A DNA stretch of 64,000 nucleotides from Nocardia yamanashiensis NBRC 100130 (lineage in GTDB: Bacteria; Actinomycetota; Actinomycetes; Mycobacteriales; Mycobacteriaceae). Made by a program: the position numbers and the translations under genes. Below are positions 1 to 8,730 of the stretch, piece after piece (position 1 is the stretch's first letter; each line of letters opens with the position of its first letter). The stretch lies in contig NZ_BDCD01000026.1 of the NCBI RefSeq assembly GCF_001613325.1, positions 62,001 through 126,000 of the forward strand, given 5' to 3'. Under the pieces are notes generated by a model. It was not told where the DNA came from, did no database searches, and was given only the letters and a program-made list of their open reading frames with translations.

Positions 1-1830
1 GACCTGATACATCCGTTCCCGCAACCCAGCGCGGCGGACGCGGCCAAGACCGAGGCGTACCTGAAGCGGCTGGCGTCCTTCTGCGAGACCATCGACGGGC
101 AGCGCATCGAAGCCGAGGGGCGCATTCCCGACGAGTACGTCAAAGGGCTGGCGGAACTCGGCTGCTTCGGCCTGAAGATCCCGGAATCCTATGGCGGCGT
201 GGGACTCTCGCAGGTCGGCTACAACCGGGCGCTGATGCTGGTCGGCTCCGCGCACGCCAGCCTGGGCGTGCTGCTGTCGGCGCACCAGTCCATCGGCGTG
301 CCCGAACCGCTGAAGCTGGCGGGCACGGCCGAGCAGAAGCAGGAATTCCTGCCGCGCTGCGCCAAGGGCGCGGTGAGCGCGTTCCTGCTCACCGAACCGG
401 ATGTGGGTTCGGATCCGGCGCGCATGGCCTCGACCGCCGTGCCGACCGCCGACGGCGAAGCCTACGAGCTCAACGGCGTGAAGCTGTGGACCACCAACGG
501 CGTGGTGGCCGAACTGCTGGTGGTGATGGCGCGGGTGCCCAAGAGCGAGGGGCATCGCGGCGGCATCTCCGCCTTCATCGTGGAAGCCGACAGTCCCGGC
601 ATCACCGTGGAGCGGCGCAATTCCTTCATGGGCCTGCGCGGCATCGAGAACGGCGTCACCCGCATGCACGATGTGCGGGTTCCGAAGGCGAATCTGGTGG
701 GCCGCGAAGGGGACGGCCTGAAGATCGCGCTCACCACGTTGAACGCGGGGCGACTGGCGATTCCGGCCATGTGCACGGCCGCCGCCAAGTGGTCGTTGAA
801 GATCGCCCGCGAATGGAGCGGCACCCGGGTGCAGTGGGGCCGGCCGGTCGGCGAGCACGGGGCGGTCGGCGCCAAGATCTCCTTCATCGCGGCGAGCACC
901 TTCGCGCTGGAATCGGTGCTGGATCTGTCCGCCACCATGTGCGACGAGAACCGCAACGACATTCGCATCGAGGCCGCGCTGGCCAAGCTGTGGGCTTCGG
1001 AGATGGCCTGCACCATCGCCGACGAGCTGGTGCAGATCCGCGGCGGGCGCGGGTACGAGACGGCCGCCTCGCTGGCGGCGCGCGGCGAACGGGCCGTGGG
1101 CGCCGAGCAATTGGTGCGCGATCTGCGGATCAACCGGATCTTCGAGGGCTCCAGCGAGATCATGCGCCTGCTCATCGCCCGCGAGATGGCCGACGCGCAC
1201 ATGGCCGCGGCGGGCGCGCTGGTGGATCGCAAGGCGGAGCTGAAGGACAAGGCCAAGGCGGCGGTCGGCGCGAGCGGCTTCTACGCCAAGTGGTTCCCGC
1301 AGCTGACCGTGGGTTCGGGCAGCGCGCCGGTGAGTTTCAGCGAATTCGGGCCGCTGGCAAGGCATATGCGGTTCGTGGAGCGGATGTCGCGCAAGCAGGC
1401 TCGCGCGCTCATGTACGGCATGGCGCGGTGGCAGGCGCGGCTGGAGTACAAGCAGGGCTTCCTGGGCCGGATCGTGGATATCGGCGCGGAGCTGTTCGCG
1501 ATGGCGGCGGCCTGCGTGCGGGCCCAATCCCTGCGTGTGGCGGGCGATCCCGACGGCATCGCGGCCGAGGAGCTGGCGGACGTGTTCTGCCGGCAGGCGC
1601 GGTTGCGGGTGGAGCGGCTGTTCGGGGCGCTGTGGGCCAATACCGACGACGCGGATGTGGATCTGACGCGCGGGGTGCTGGACGGCCGGTACAAGTGGCT
1701 GGAAGGCGGGGCGCTGGATCCGAGCGAGGGCACCGGGCCGTGGATCGCGGAATGGGAGCCGGGGCCGTCGACGGAGGAGAACGTGCTGCGGCCGTTCCTG
1801 CCCTCGACCCGGGCATCCGCGTCGACCTAA
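1..1830 (+). CDS. Acyl-CoA dehydrogenase, large FadE type (5' end outside window)
   Basis: Flavin-dependent dehydrogenase that introduces the alpha-beta double bond into acyl-CoA in fatty-acid oxidation. The reading frame is open from base 1, so the start lies upstream; 609 residues are visible. Family motifs seen are the FAD/substrate loop LTEPDVGSDPARM, a GGRGYE segment, and RIFEGSSEIMR near residue 385, whose Glu sits where the catalytic base of this family lies. About 200 residues follow that motif, longer than classic 380-400-aa dehydrogenases, as in the large FadE5-like group (inference by length and architecture). No other gene of its operon is visible upstream; a foldback element follows it. 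Acyl-chain specificity cannot be read from the sequence. Confidence 0.9.
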   Translation, partial: DLIHPFPQPSAADAAKTEAYLKRLASFCETIDGQRIEAEGRIPDEYVKGLAELGCFGLKIPESYGGVGLSQVGYNRALMLVGSAHASLGVLLSAHQSIGVPEPLKLAGTAEQKQEFLPRCAKGAVSAFLLTEPDVGSDPARMASTAVPTADGEAYELNGVKLWTTNGVVAELLVVMARVPKSEGHRGGISAFIVEADSPGITVERRNSFMGLRGIENGVTRMHDVRVPKANLVGREGDGLKIALTTLNAGRLAIPAMCTAAAKWSLKIAREWSGTRVQWGRPVGEHGAVGAKISFIAASTFALESVLDLSATMCDENRNDIRIEAALAKLWASEMACTIADELVQIRGGRGYETAASLAARGERAVGAEQLVRDLRINRIFEGSSEIMRLLIAREMADAHMAAAGALVDRKAELKDKAKAAVGASGFYAKWFPQLTVGSGSAPVSFSEFGPLARHMRFVERMSRKQARALMYGMARWQARLEYKQGFLGRIVDIGAELFAMAAACVRAQSLRVAGDPDGIAAEELADVFCRQARLRVERLFGALWANTDDADVDLTRGVLDGRYKWLEGGALDPSEGTGPWIAEWEPGPSTEENVLRPFLPSTRASAST

Positions 1831-1851
1831 GAATCTAGAGAAATCTAGTGA

Positions 1852-1923
1852 GATTGCTAGAAACCTGTAGAGAACTCTGATGATGGGCGGATCGTCATTG
1901 TTTTCTACGGGGTTCTAGCAATC
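1852..1923. repeat. 72-nt imperfect palindrome (long hairpin)
   Basis: Each half is 36 nt (1852-1887 and 1888-1923). The outer 11 bases, GATTGCTAGAA and TTCTAGCAATC, pair perfectly. Over the first 33 positions 27 pair as Watson-Crick and 3 as G-U, leaving three mismatches. It is AT-richer than its surroundings and lies 22 bp past the dehydrogenase stop. Short CTAGA direct repeats (1833-1850) flank its left side. It could be a transcript-end hairpin, a structured RNA or a small foldback element; there is no T-run. Confidence 0.7.
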
Positions 1924-2072
1924 CGCCGAGACTCTGGTAGATCCTCCGATCGGGCTGCATAGATCGACGGCGTCAGTTGGACAACTTGTCAATAACACCG
2001 GGTGTGAGCGGTTAACGCGACGGCAATCCCCATCGACAACCGGGCAAAAGGCGAACTCTTCAGGAGCACGTC

Positions 2073-3041
2073 ATGTCCACGCTCACGCGTCCCGCGGCCG
2101 ATCACGACGGCCATCACCACACCGTGTCCGCAGACGACGGCACGCCGATCGCCGTGCGCGAGTTCGGTACCCCCGGCGCGCCGCTGACGGTGGTGTTCGC
2201 GCACGGGCACTGCCTGCGCACCGAATCCTGGGAGCTGCTGCGCGAGCATCTGCACCGGCATTGGGGCGATGCCAACCACCTGGTGTTCTACGACCATCGG
2301 GGACACGGGGATTCGGGGGCGGCGGATCCGGCCACCTACACCATCGAGCAGCTGGCGCTGGACCTGGACGCCGTACTCCGGGCGGTGGCGCCGACCGGTC
2401 CGGTTGTGCTGGTGGGGCATTCGATGGGCGCCATGACGATCCTGGCCTACGCCCGCCTGTTCCCCGAGACCATCGGCTCCCGCGTCATCGGCGTGGGCCT
2501 GATCGCCGGCGCGGCCAACAGCGTCACCCGGGTGGGCCTGGGCCGCCTGCTGAACGGCCCCGCCGTGAACTCCCTGCACTTCGCCATGCGCCGCGCGCCC
2601 CGGGCCATGCAGGCCTCCAAGCACTTCACCCGCCGCTTCTTCGAACCCATCATGCGCGAGGCCGCGCTCGGCACCCGCAAGGTCAGCCCGCGCATGATCG
2701 CCGTGGCCACCACCATGCTCAACGAGACCTCCCTGCTGACCATGTCGAGCTTCCTCGACTCCCTCATCCGCTTCGACGAAACCGAGAACCTGCACCGCCT
2801 CGGCGCCATCCCCGCCCTGGTCCTGCACGGCTCCGCCGACATAGTCATCCCCTTCGCCCACTCGGTCGTCCTCGCCTCCCAACTCGACGACGCCGAACTG
2901 GTCCGCCTCGACGGCGCCGGCCACAGCGTCATCCTCGAACGCGCCGAAGAAGTCGCCGGGTCGATCGTCACCCTCGTGGACCGCGCGCAGGCGAAACTCG
3001 CGGGCCACGACCCCGGCTCCGAATTCGCCATCGCCGGTTGA
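2073..3041 (+). CDS. Alpha/beta-fold hydrolase
   Basis: Probable cytoplasmic esterase or lipase-like hydrolase of 322 aa. The nucleophile elbow GHSMG is near residue 117, a YDHRGHGDS segment comes earlier, and a late GAGHSV supplies the likely catalytic His, with an Asp in HGSADIVIP. The N-terminus reads HDGHHHTVS, so it is locally His-rich, but no signal peptide or membrane segment is seen. The ATG at 2073 has an AGGAG 7 nt upstream. It is flanked by the foldback element and a terminator hairpin, so it is probably monocistronic. The substrate is unknown. Confidence 0.85.
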   Translation: MSTLTRPAADHDGHHHTVSADDGTPIAVREFGTPGAPLTVVFAHGHCLRTESWELLREHLHRHWGDANHLVFYDHRGHGDSGAADPATYTIEQLALDLDAVLRAVAPTGPVVLVGHSMGAMTILAYARLFPETIGSRVIGVGLIAGAANSVTRVGLGRLLNGPAVNSLHFAMRRAPRAMQASKHFTRRFFEPIMREAALGTRKVSPRMIAVATTMLNETSLLTMSSFLDSLIRFDETENLHRLGAIPALVLHGSADIVIPFAHSVVLASQLDDAELVRLDGAGHSVILERAEEVAGSIVTLVDRAQAKLAGHDPGSEFAIAG

Positions 3042-3110
3042 CCTTCGGGCCGCGGGGCCGGGCGCATGTCAGCGCGGCACCTTTCATCCCTTTCGGGGGT
3101 TTGGGGGCTT

Positions 3111-3128
3111 GCCCCCAATCTCCCCCTT
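3111..3128 (+). terminator. Hairpin terminator after the hydrolase
   Basis: TTGGGGGC and GCCCCCAA form a perfect 8-bp stem with a 2-nt spacer, 70 bp past the hydrolase stop. There is no clear U-tract, which is usual for actinobacterial hairpins. Confidence 0.6.
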
Positions 3129-3240
3129 CCCTGCCCCTGACGGGCACCGAAGCCGCGCGCGGGCGAGCCCCTGACCTGCTAATTTACCGGCGTGGCGCGA
3201 CGGATCCGGATTCTTCGCGTACTGTGTTGTAGATCACGAT

Positions 3241-3256
3241 GTGTGGTCTGTCACAC
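3241..3256. promoter_or_regulatory. Inverted repeat, possible operator
   Basis: GTGTG-N6-CACAC is a perfect 5-bp inverted repeat located 17 bp before the ATG at 3274 and just ahead of its ribosome binding site. The spacing is shorter than a CRP site (TGTGA-N6-TCACA), so no regulator is assigned. Confidence 0.3.
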
Positions 3257-3273
3257 GGCTCGAGGAGGTTTCG

Positions 3274-3561
3274 ATGACACGCAGCGAGATTGCGGAACTC
3301 CGCTACGCGGTCGGCCAGCTCCGGCAGTGCGTCACCGCATTGCGCTCCCACTACGGCGACGCGAGCACGGTGCGCCGGCTGGAGAACGATCTGGAACGGC
3401 TCGCCATCGACACGGATGAGTTCGAGCAGACCCCACCACCGGTGTCCCCGGGGTCGAAGCAGGAGACCATCTACGTCCCGGACTCCAAGTCCGACGAGGC
3501 CGCCTGGATGGGCGCCCAGGACGAGGGCCTCGGCTTCCACTCCCGTCCCCGCACCAAGTAA
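3274..3561 (+). CDS. Small conserved-looking actinobacterial protein, function unknown
   Basis: A 95-aa acidic protein. The first half (residues 1-50) looks helical, with regularly spaced Leu and a QLRQCVTALR segment that could form a coiled coil. The second half is Pro-rich and ends with AAWMGAQDEGLGFHSRPRTK, a tail type I associate with small hypothetical proteins of mycobacteria and nocardiae (recall, not checked). The ATG at 3274 is chosen over an in-frame GTG at 3241 because GAGGAGG lies 5 nt upstream of it. It stands alone, convergent with the thiolase-like gene. No function is proposed. Confidence 0.7.
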   Translation: MTRSEIAELRYAVGQLRQCVTALRSHYGDASTVRRLENDLERLAIDTDEFEQTPPPVSPGSKQETIYVPDSKSDEAAWMGAQDEGLGFHSRPRTK

Positions 3562-3587
3562 CCGGCGATCCCCCGGCCGCTATCGCC

Positions 3588-4772
3588 TCACGCGCGATGG
3601 CGGCCGGATCGGCGCGTCCGGCTCCCGTGGAACCGGGCCCCGCGCGGCGTCGGCACGATCGGCTCCACGTTCGGGGATTCGAAGACCAGCGCCGACGCCT
3701 GCCCGGGCCCGGCCGAACTCACCGCCAGCCCCAATCCCCCGTCCCGCCGCGCCAATTCGTGCAGCAGCGTGGTGACCATGCGCAGACCCGCCGCACCGCC
3801 CGGATCGCCGAGCGCGATCGCGCCGCCGTGCACATTGAGCCGCTCCCCCGCCGGATCGGCGAAGCCGAGGGAATGGGTCAGGGCCAGCACCTCAGCCGCG
3901 GTGCTCTCGTCGACCTCCAGCAGATCCACCTCGGACAGGTCGAATCCGGTCCGCCACAACGCTTTCGCCACCGCGGGCGTGGCCGCCGGGACCAGCGCGC
4001 CCGGTTCGGGGGTGGCGGTGGCCCAGCCCACCAGATAGCCGAGCGGTTCCAATTCCAGATCGACCAGCCGGTCCTCGGCCACCACCAGGCAGGCGGAGGC
4101 GGCGAGGGTGCGGGCGCTGCAATTGGCTTCGGTGGTGATGCCACCGGGTAGCAGCGGCATCAGCCCGCCGAGGGCGCGGGCGGACACGTCGTCGCGCAGG
4201 CCCTCGTCGCGGTCGACGAGTTGCACCACATCGGAATTCGCGTCGTCGGGATTCGCGCACACCACGACCGGCGCGGTCTCGGCCCCGAACAGACCCTGCC
4301 GGCGGCCGCGCGCGGCCCGGCGGTGACTGTCGGCGGCGTAGTCGTCGGCCTCGGCGCGGGTGATGTTGTAGTGGTAGGCCAGATCCTCGGCCGTCTTCAA
4401 CACCGAGTCGTCGGGTCCCCCGGGCCCGCCGAAGTATTCGGCGCCGACCGCGATCACCACGTCGGCGGACCCGGTCTGCACCATCATGGCGGCGGTGATC
4501 AGGGCGCGCAGCCCGCTGCCCGGACCGGCGTCGACCGCGAATTCGCCCACCACGGGCGACAATCCGGCGAGTTGCGCGGCCGGGCGCACGGCTTCGGCGC
4601 TGGGCACCGCGGAGACGAGGTGTTCGATCCGATTCGGATCCACCCCGGAACGACCGACCACGGCGGTGAGCACCGTCGAGATCAGGCGTTGCGGCGAGAC
4701 CGCCGCGAGTGCTCCCCCCGGCAGGCCGACGGGTGTCCGCATCGGCATCACTATCGCGGCTCTCCTCATCAC
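3588..4772 (-). CDS. Thiolase-fold protein lacking catalytic residues
   Basis: A 394-aa protein of thiolase length and fold, with clear family landmarks: an early MRTPVG, a central GLRALITAAMM helix, NVHGGAIALG and the closing GLAVSSAGPGQAS. At each catalytic position the residue differs. The nucleophilic Cys of NxxCxSG is Pro84 (DAGPGSG); the NEAF loop reads DEST; the GHP His is Asp323 (GDP); the second Cys of CxGGG is Ser353 (SAGPG). Normal claisen or thiolysis chemistry is therefore unlikely. The frame is intact and uses ordinary codons, so it is not an obvious pseudogene. It may bind acyl-CoA, act as a non-catalytic partner, or have new chemistry. Confidence 0.8.
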   Translation of the reverse strand: MMRRAAIVMPMRTPVGLPGGALAAVSPQRLISTVLTAVVGRSGVDPNRIEHLVSAVPSAEAVRPAAQLAGLSPVVGEFAVDAGPGSGLRALITAAMMVQTGSADVVIAVGAEYFGGPGGPDDSVLKTAEDLAYHYNITRAEADDYAADSHRRAARGRRQGLFGAETAPVVVCANPDDANSDVVQLVDRDEGLRDDVSARALGGLMPLLPGGITTEANCSARTLAASACLVVAEDRLVDLELEPLGYLVGWATATPEPGALVPAATPAVAKALWRTGFDLSEVDLLEVDESTAAEVLALTHSLGFADPAGERLNVHGGAIALGDPGGAAGLRMVTTLLHELARRDGGLGLAVSSAGPGQASALVFESPNVEPIVPTPRGARFHGSRTRRSGRHRA

Positions 4773-5136
4773 CGGCTCCCTTCACGCTCAGCACCGGCTA
4801 CCCCGGGACGGGGTTCATCAGCTTCGAACTCAGAGCACCACAGGGTTGTTGCTGCTGTGTGACGACGCGCGAACGGATTTTCGAGCCGTTCGTCCGGTTT
4901 TCTCTGGCTCGCTATCCGAATCTCACTGCGAACGTTCCTGGTTCGTGAGATTGCCGTTTGTTCACCAATCGAACGACTCGCCGTCGCGCGCCGGAAATGT
5001 GGCGCAAATCACGGGATCACGAAATAGCTGTAGTCAGCTCGAGTGATAGCTGTCCTGTCGTAGGGTGCTGACCATCACATTCGATGCCGGAGGTAACGAT
5101 GACGTTCCACGGGGTAGGGCAGCGAGGCAAACAGTA
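4773..5136. other. Divergent intergenic region between thiolase-like gene and sdh operon
   Basis: This 364-bp stretch holds the promoters of both divergent units. It contains an 8-bp perfect inverted repeat AATCTCAC/GTGAGATT (4919-4926 and 4945-4952), a 7-bp repeat CGAACGG/CCGTTCG (4870-4876 and 4886-4892), and the leader ORF described next. No certain -10/-35 pair is assigned. Confidence 0.5.
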
Positions 5137-5137
5137 G
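5099..5137 (+). CDS. 12-codon leader ORF upstream of sdh operon
   Basis: ATG at 5099 is preceded by CCGGAGGTAACG, the best ribosome binding site of the region, and reads MTFHGVGQRGKQ then TAG. The stop overlaps the GTG start of the next gene by one base (TAGTG at 5135-5139), which suggests translational coupling. No homologue is known to me. The alternative is that a longer anchor protein starts at GTG 5065 and the ATG is incidental. Confidence 0.4.
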   Translation: MTFHGVGQRGKQ

Positions 5138-5970
5138 TGAGCGCCGCACCGATCAAGGCTCCCGAATCGAGCACAACCGGGGTATTCAGCAAGGGCCGCG
5201 CGGCCATCGCCGCGCGCACGCTACGCACCGACCGGTGGTGGCTGCCGCCGCTGGTGACCGTGCTGGGCCTCGGCACCTTCGTGGTCTACGCGACCATCAG
5301 ATCCTTTGCGCGCGCGGCGTATTGGGTCCAGGACTACCACTACCTGACCCCCTTCTACTCCCCCTGCCTGAGCGATTCGTGCGTGGCGGGGTCGAGCCAT
5401 CTCGGGACGCCCATCCCCAGCCTGCCCATGTGGATTCCGCTGGGCTTCCTGGTGCTGCCGTTCCTGCTGCTGTTCCGGCTCACCTGCTACTACTACCGCA
5501 AGGCCTACTACCGGTCGGTGTGGTTCTCGCCGCCGGCCTGCGCGGTAGCCGAACCGCACGCGAAATACACCGGCGAGACGCGGCTTCCGCTCATCATCCA
5601 GAACGCGCACCGCTATTTCTTCTATGTGGCAGTGATTATCGCGGTCATCAATACCTACGACGCCGCGATTTCCTTCCACGCCAAGGACGGCGGCTTCGGC
5701 ATCGGGCTCGGCACGATCATCATCACCGTCAACGCGCTGCTGCTGTGGGCCTACACGCTGTCCTGCCATTCCTGCCGGCACATCGCGGGCGGGCGGCTCA
5801 AGCACTTCTCGCAGCATCCGGTGCGATACCGCTTCTGGACCGTGGTGTCCAAGCTCAACACCCGCCACATGCAGCTGGCCTGGACCACGCTGGGCACGCT
5901 CATCCTGACCGACTTCTACGTGATGCTGGTCGCGAGCGGCACCATCTCCGATCCCCGGCTCATCGGCTGA
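5137..5970 (+). CDS. sdhC: Succinate dehydrogenase membrane anchor subunit, mycobacterial Sdh1 type
   Basis: A 277-aa inner-membrane subunit that anchors the flavoprotein and Fe-S subunits and passes electrons to menaquinone. About five hydrophobic segments are seen, starting near VTVLGLGTFVVYATI. Conserved-looking stretches include YHYLTPFYSPC, CYYYRKAYYRS and LSCHSCRHIAGG, with several membrane-flanking His that could ligate heme. A single-protein anchor next to SdhA and SdhB matches the Sdh1 arrangement of mycobacteria (established for that genus). GTG 5137 is preferred because the protein then begins just before the conserved FSKGRAAI segment; GTG 5065 is an in-frame alternative. The gap to sdhA is 36 bp. 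Confidence 0.8.
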   Translation: MSAAPIKAPESSTTGVFSKGRAAIAARTLRTDRWWLPPLVTVLGLGTFVVYATIRSFARAAYWVQDYHYLTPFYSPCLSDSCVAGSSHLGTPIPSLPMWIPLGFLVLPFLLLFRLTCYYYRKAYYRSVWFSPPACAVAEPHAKYTGETRLPLIIQNAHRYFFYVAVIIAVINTYDAAISFHAKDGGFGIGLGTIIITVNALLLWAYTLSCHSCRHIAGGRLKHFSQHPVRYRFWTVVSKLNTRHMQLAWTTLGTLILTDFYVMLVASGTISDPRLIG

Positions 5971-6006
5971 TCCTCAAAACCCATCTCTGTCAGGAGTATT
6001 CGGTCC

Positions 6007-7938
6007 ATGCCTGAAGTCGAACGGCACAAGTACGACGTCGTCGTGATCGGTGCCGGTGGCGCCGGCCTGCGTGCGGTCATCGAAGCCCGCGAACACGGCC
6101 TGTCGGTGGCGGTGGTGTGCAAGTCGCTGTTCGGCAAGGCGCACACCGTCATGGCGGAGGGCGGCTGCGCGGCCGCCATGGGCAATGCCAACGAGAAGGA
6201 CAACTGGCAGACCCATTTCAAGGACACCATGCGCGGTGGCAAGTTCCTCAACAACTGGCGCATGGCGGAACTGCACGCGCAGGAGGCTCCCGACCGGGTA
6301 TGGGAGCTGGAAACCTATGGGGCGCTGTTCGATCGGACCAAGGACGGGCGGATCAGCCAGCGCAACTTCGGCGGGCACACCTACCCGCGGCTGGCGCACG
6401 TCGGCGACCGCACCGGGCTCGAGATCATCCGCACCATGCAGCAGAAGATCGTGTCGCTGCAGCAGGAGGATTTCGCCGCCACCGGTGACTACGAGGCGCG
6501 CATCAAGGTGTTCGCCGAATGCACCATCACCGAACTGCTGAAGGACGGGGACAAGATCTCCGGCGCGTTCGGGTACTGGCGGGAGTCGGGCCGGTTCATC
6601 CTGTTCGAGACCCCGGCCGTGGTGCTGGCCACCGGCGGTATCGGCAAGTCCTACAAGACCACCTCGAACTCCTGGGAGTACACCGGGGACGGGCACGCGC
6701 TGGCCATGCGGGCGGGCGCGACGCTGATCAATATGGAATTCCTGCAGTTCCATCCGACCGGCATGGTCTGGCCGCCGTCGGTGAAGGGCATCCTGGTCAC
6801 CGAGGGCGTGCGCGGCGACGGCGGAGTGCTCAAGAACTCCGAGGGCAAGCGCTTCATGTTCGATTACATCCCCGCGGTGTTCAAGGGGCAGTACGCGGAG
6901 TCCGAGGAAGAAGCCGATCAGTGGCTCAAGGACAACGACTCCGCGCGGCGCACACCGGATCTGCTGCCACGTGACGAAGTGGCGCGGGCCATCAACGAAG
7001 AGGTGAAGGCGGGGCGCGGCACCGAACACGGTGGCGTGTACCTGGATATCGCCTCGCGCCTGCCCGCCGCGGAGATCGTGAAGCGGCTGCCGTCCATGCA
7101 CCATCAGTTCAAAGAGCTGGCGGACGTGGACATTACGAAGGAACCCATGGAGGTCGGTCCGACCTGCCATTACGTCATGGGCGGCATCGAGGTGGACCCG
7201 GACACCGGGGCGGCGACGGTGCCCGGATTGTTCGCGGCCGGTGAGTGTTCCGGCGGTATGCACGGGTCCAACCGGCTGGGCGGCAACTCGCTGTCGGATC
7301 TGCTGGTGTTCGGCCGGCGTGCCGGGCTCGGCGCGGCCACCTATGTGGAGCAGCTGCCGGGCCGGCCCAAGATCTCCGACACCGATATCGCCAATGCCGC
7401 GAAAGCCGCGGTGGCGCCGTTCAATCCGACCGAGGACGGGGCGTCGGAGAACCCGTACACCCTGCACATGGATCTGCAGCAGACGATGAACGATCTGGTC
7501 GGCATCATCCGCAAGGAAGGCGAGCTGAAGCAGGCCATCGAGAAGCTGTCGGAGCTGCGCGACCGCTACGACCGGGTGCTGGTCGAAGGGCACCGGCAGT
7601 TCAATCCGGGCTGGCATCTGGCGCTGGATCTGCGGAACATGCTGGTGATCAGCGAATGCGTGGCGCAGGCGGCCCTGCTGCGCACCGAGAGTCGCGGCGG
7701 GCACACCCGCGACGACCATCCGGGCATGGATCCGGCGTGGCGCAACAAGCTGCTGGTGTGCCGGGTGGATCCGGACGAGGTCGGCTTCACCGTGCCGTCG
7801 GTGACGGTCACGCCCGAGGACCAGGTGCCCATGCGATCGGATCTGCTGGGCCTGTTCGAAATCAGCGAGCTCGAAAAGTACTACAGCCCTGCCGATCTCG
7901 CACCGTTGCGGGCCGGCACCGAGGGGAAGGCCGAATAG
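6007..7938 (+). CDS. sdhA: Succinate dehydrogenase/fumarate reductase flavoprotein subunit
   Basis: The 643-aa FAD subunit that oxidises succinate to fumarate. It shows the Rossmann FAD motif VVIGAGGAGLRA at residues 14-25, the covalent-flavin His motif KAHTVMAEGG, the substrate region FGGHTYPR, the active-site HPTGM, and the C-lobe motif GSNRLGGNSLSDLL. Length is within the usual 580-650 range for this branch. A CAGGAG precedes the ATG at 6007. It lies 36 bp after the anchor gene and 2 bp before the Fe-S gene, a single operon. The order anchor-A-B and the residue patterns fit the mycobacterial Sdh1 type. Confidence 0.95.
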   Translation: MPEVERHKYDVVVIGAGGAGLRAVIEAREHGLSVAVVCKSLFGKAHTVMAEGGCAAAMGNANEKDNWQTHFKDTMRGGKFLNNWRMAELHAQEAPDRVWELETYGALFDRTKDGRISQRNFGGHTYPRLAHVGDRTGLEIIRTMQQKIVSLQQEDFAATGDYEARIKVFAECTITELLKDGDKISGAFGYWRESGRFILFETPAVVLATGGIGKSYKTTSNSWEYTGDGHALAMRAGATLINMEFLQFHPTGMVWPPSVKGILVTEGVRGDGGVLKNSEGKRFMFDYIPAVFKGQYAESEEEADQWLKDNDSARRTPDLLPRDEVARAINEEVKAGRGTEHGGVYLDIASRLPAAEIVKRLPSMHHQFKELADVDITKEPMEVGPTCHYVMGGIEVDPDTGAATVPGLFAAGECSGGMHGSNRLGGNSLSDLLVFGRRAGLGAATYVEQLPGRPKISDTDIANAAKAAVAPFNPTEDGASENPYTLHMDLQQTMNDLVGIIRKEGELKQAIEKLSELRDRYDRVLVEGHRQFNPGWHLALDLRNMLVISECVAQAALLRTESRGGHTRDDHPGMDPAWRNKLLVCRVDPDEVGFTVPSVTVTPEDQVPMRSDLLGLFEISELEKYYSPADLAPLRAGTEGKAE

Positions 7939-7940
7939 CC

Positions 7941-8687
7941 ATGGGTTATGACGCGAAATTCAAGGTCTGGCGCGGCGATACCGAGGGCGGCGGGCTGGAG
8001 GACTTCACCGTGCAGGTGAACGAGGGCGAGGTGGTGCTCGACATCATCCATCGCCTGCAGGCCACGCAGGCGCCGGATCTGGCGGTGCGGTGGAACTGCA
8101 AGGCCGGCAAGTGCGGATCGTGCTCGGCGGAGGTGAACGGGCGGCCGGGGCTGCTGTGCATGACGCGGATGTCCACGTTCGCGCCGGACGAGGTGGTGAC
8201 GGTGACGCCGATGCGCACCTTCCCCGTCATCCGGGACCTGGTCACGGATGTGTCGTTCAACTATCAGAAGGCGCGGGAAGTACCGTCGTTCACGCCGCCG
8301 GTGGATTTGAAGCCCGGTGAATACCGGATGCAGCAGGCCGATGTCGAACGGTCGCAGGAGTTTCGTAAGTGCATCGAATGCTTCCTGTGCCAGAACACCT
8401 GTCACGTGGTGCGTGACCATGACGAGAACAAGCAGGCGTTCTCGGGGCCGCGATACCTTATGCGCATAGCCGAACTGGAAATGCATCCGCTGGATGTGGC
8501 GGATCGGCGGGAACTCGCGCAAGAGGATGCGGGACTCGGGTACTGCAATATCACCAAATGTTGTACCGAGGTTTGCCCCGAGCACATCAAGATCACTGAC
8601 AATGCCTTGATTCCGCTCAAGGAGCGAGTGGTGGATCGTCAGTACGATCCCCTGGTCTGGCTGGGGAACAAGCTGTTCCGACGCTGA
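7941..8687 (+). CDS. sdhB: Succinate dehydrogenase/fumarate reductase iron-sulfur subunit
   Basis: The 248-aa electron-transfer subunit. The plant-type [2Fe-2S] ligands are in WNCKAGKCGSCSAEV plus the Cys of PGLLCMTRM. The two ferredoxin-like clusters are in CIECFLCQNTC and CNITKCCTEVCPEH. The ATG at 7941 is 2 bp after the sdhA stop, so translation is probably coupled; the much longer open frame upstream is antisense-like sequence inside sdhA and is ignored. A perfect 16-bp-arm hairpin follows 44 bp downstream and ends the operon. Confidence 0.95.
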   Translation: MGYDAKFKVWRGDTEGGGLEDFTVQVNEGEVVLDIIHRLQATQAPDLAVRWNCKAGKCGSCSAEVNGRPGLLCMTRMSTFAPDEVVTVTPMRTFPVIRDLVTDVSFNYQKAREVPSFTPPVDLKPGEYRMQQADVERSQEFRKCIECFLCQNTCHVVRDHDENKQAFSGPRYLMRIAELEMHPLDVADRRELAQEDAGLGYCNITKCCTEVCPEHIKITDNALIPLKERVVDRQYDPLVWLGNKLFRR

Positions 8688-8730
8688 GCGAGAGGCCCCG
8701 GGCGCGTCACTGCCCTTCCGGGCACAGAAA

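Noticed and set aside
3221..3236. CRP-like sequence TGTGTTGTAGATCACG
   Set aside because: Two of the ten informative positions disagree with TGTGA-N6-TCACA and the neighbouring palindrome has different spacing, so CRP was not assigned.
4926..4940. GAACGTTC as a LexA/SOS half-palindrome
   Set aside because: The actinobacterial SOS box needs GAAC-N4-GTTC. Here the two halves are adjacent, and no DNA-repair gene is next to it.
5974..7719. Minus-strand frame of 581 codons
   Set aside because: Antisense shadow of sdhA, which has all flavoprotein motifs.
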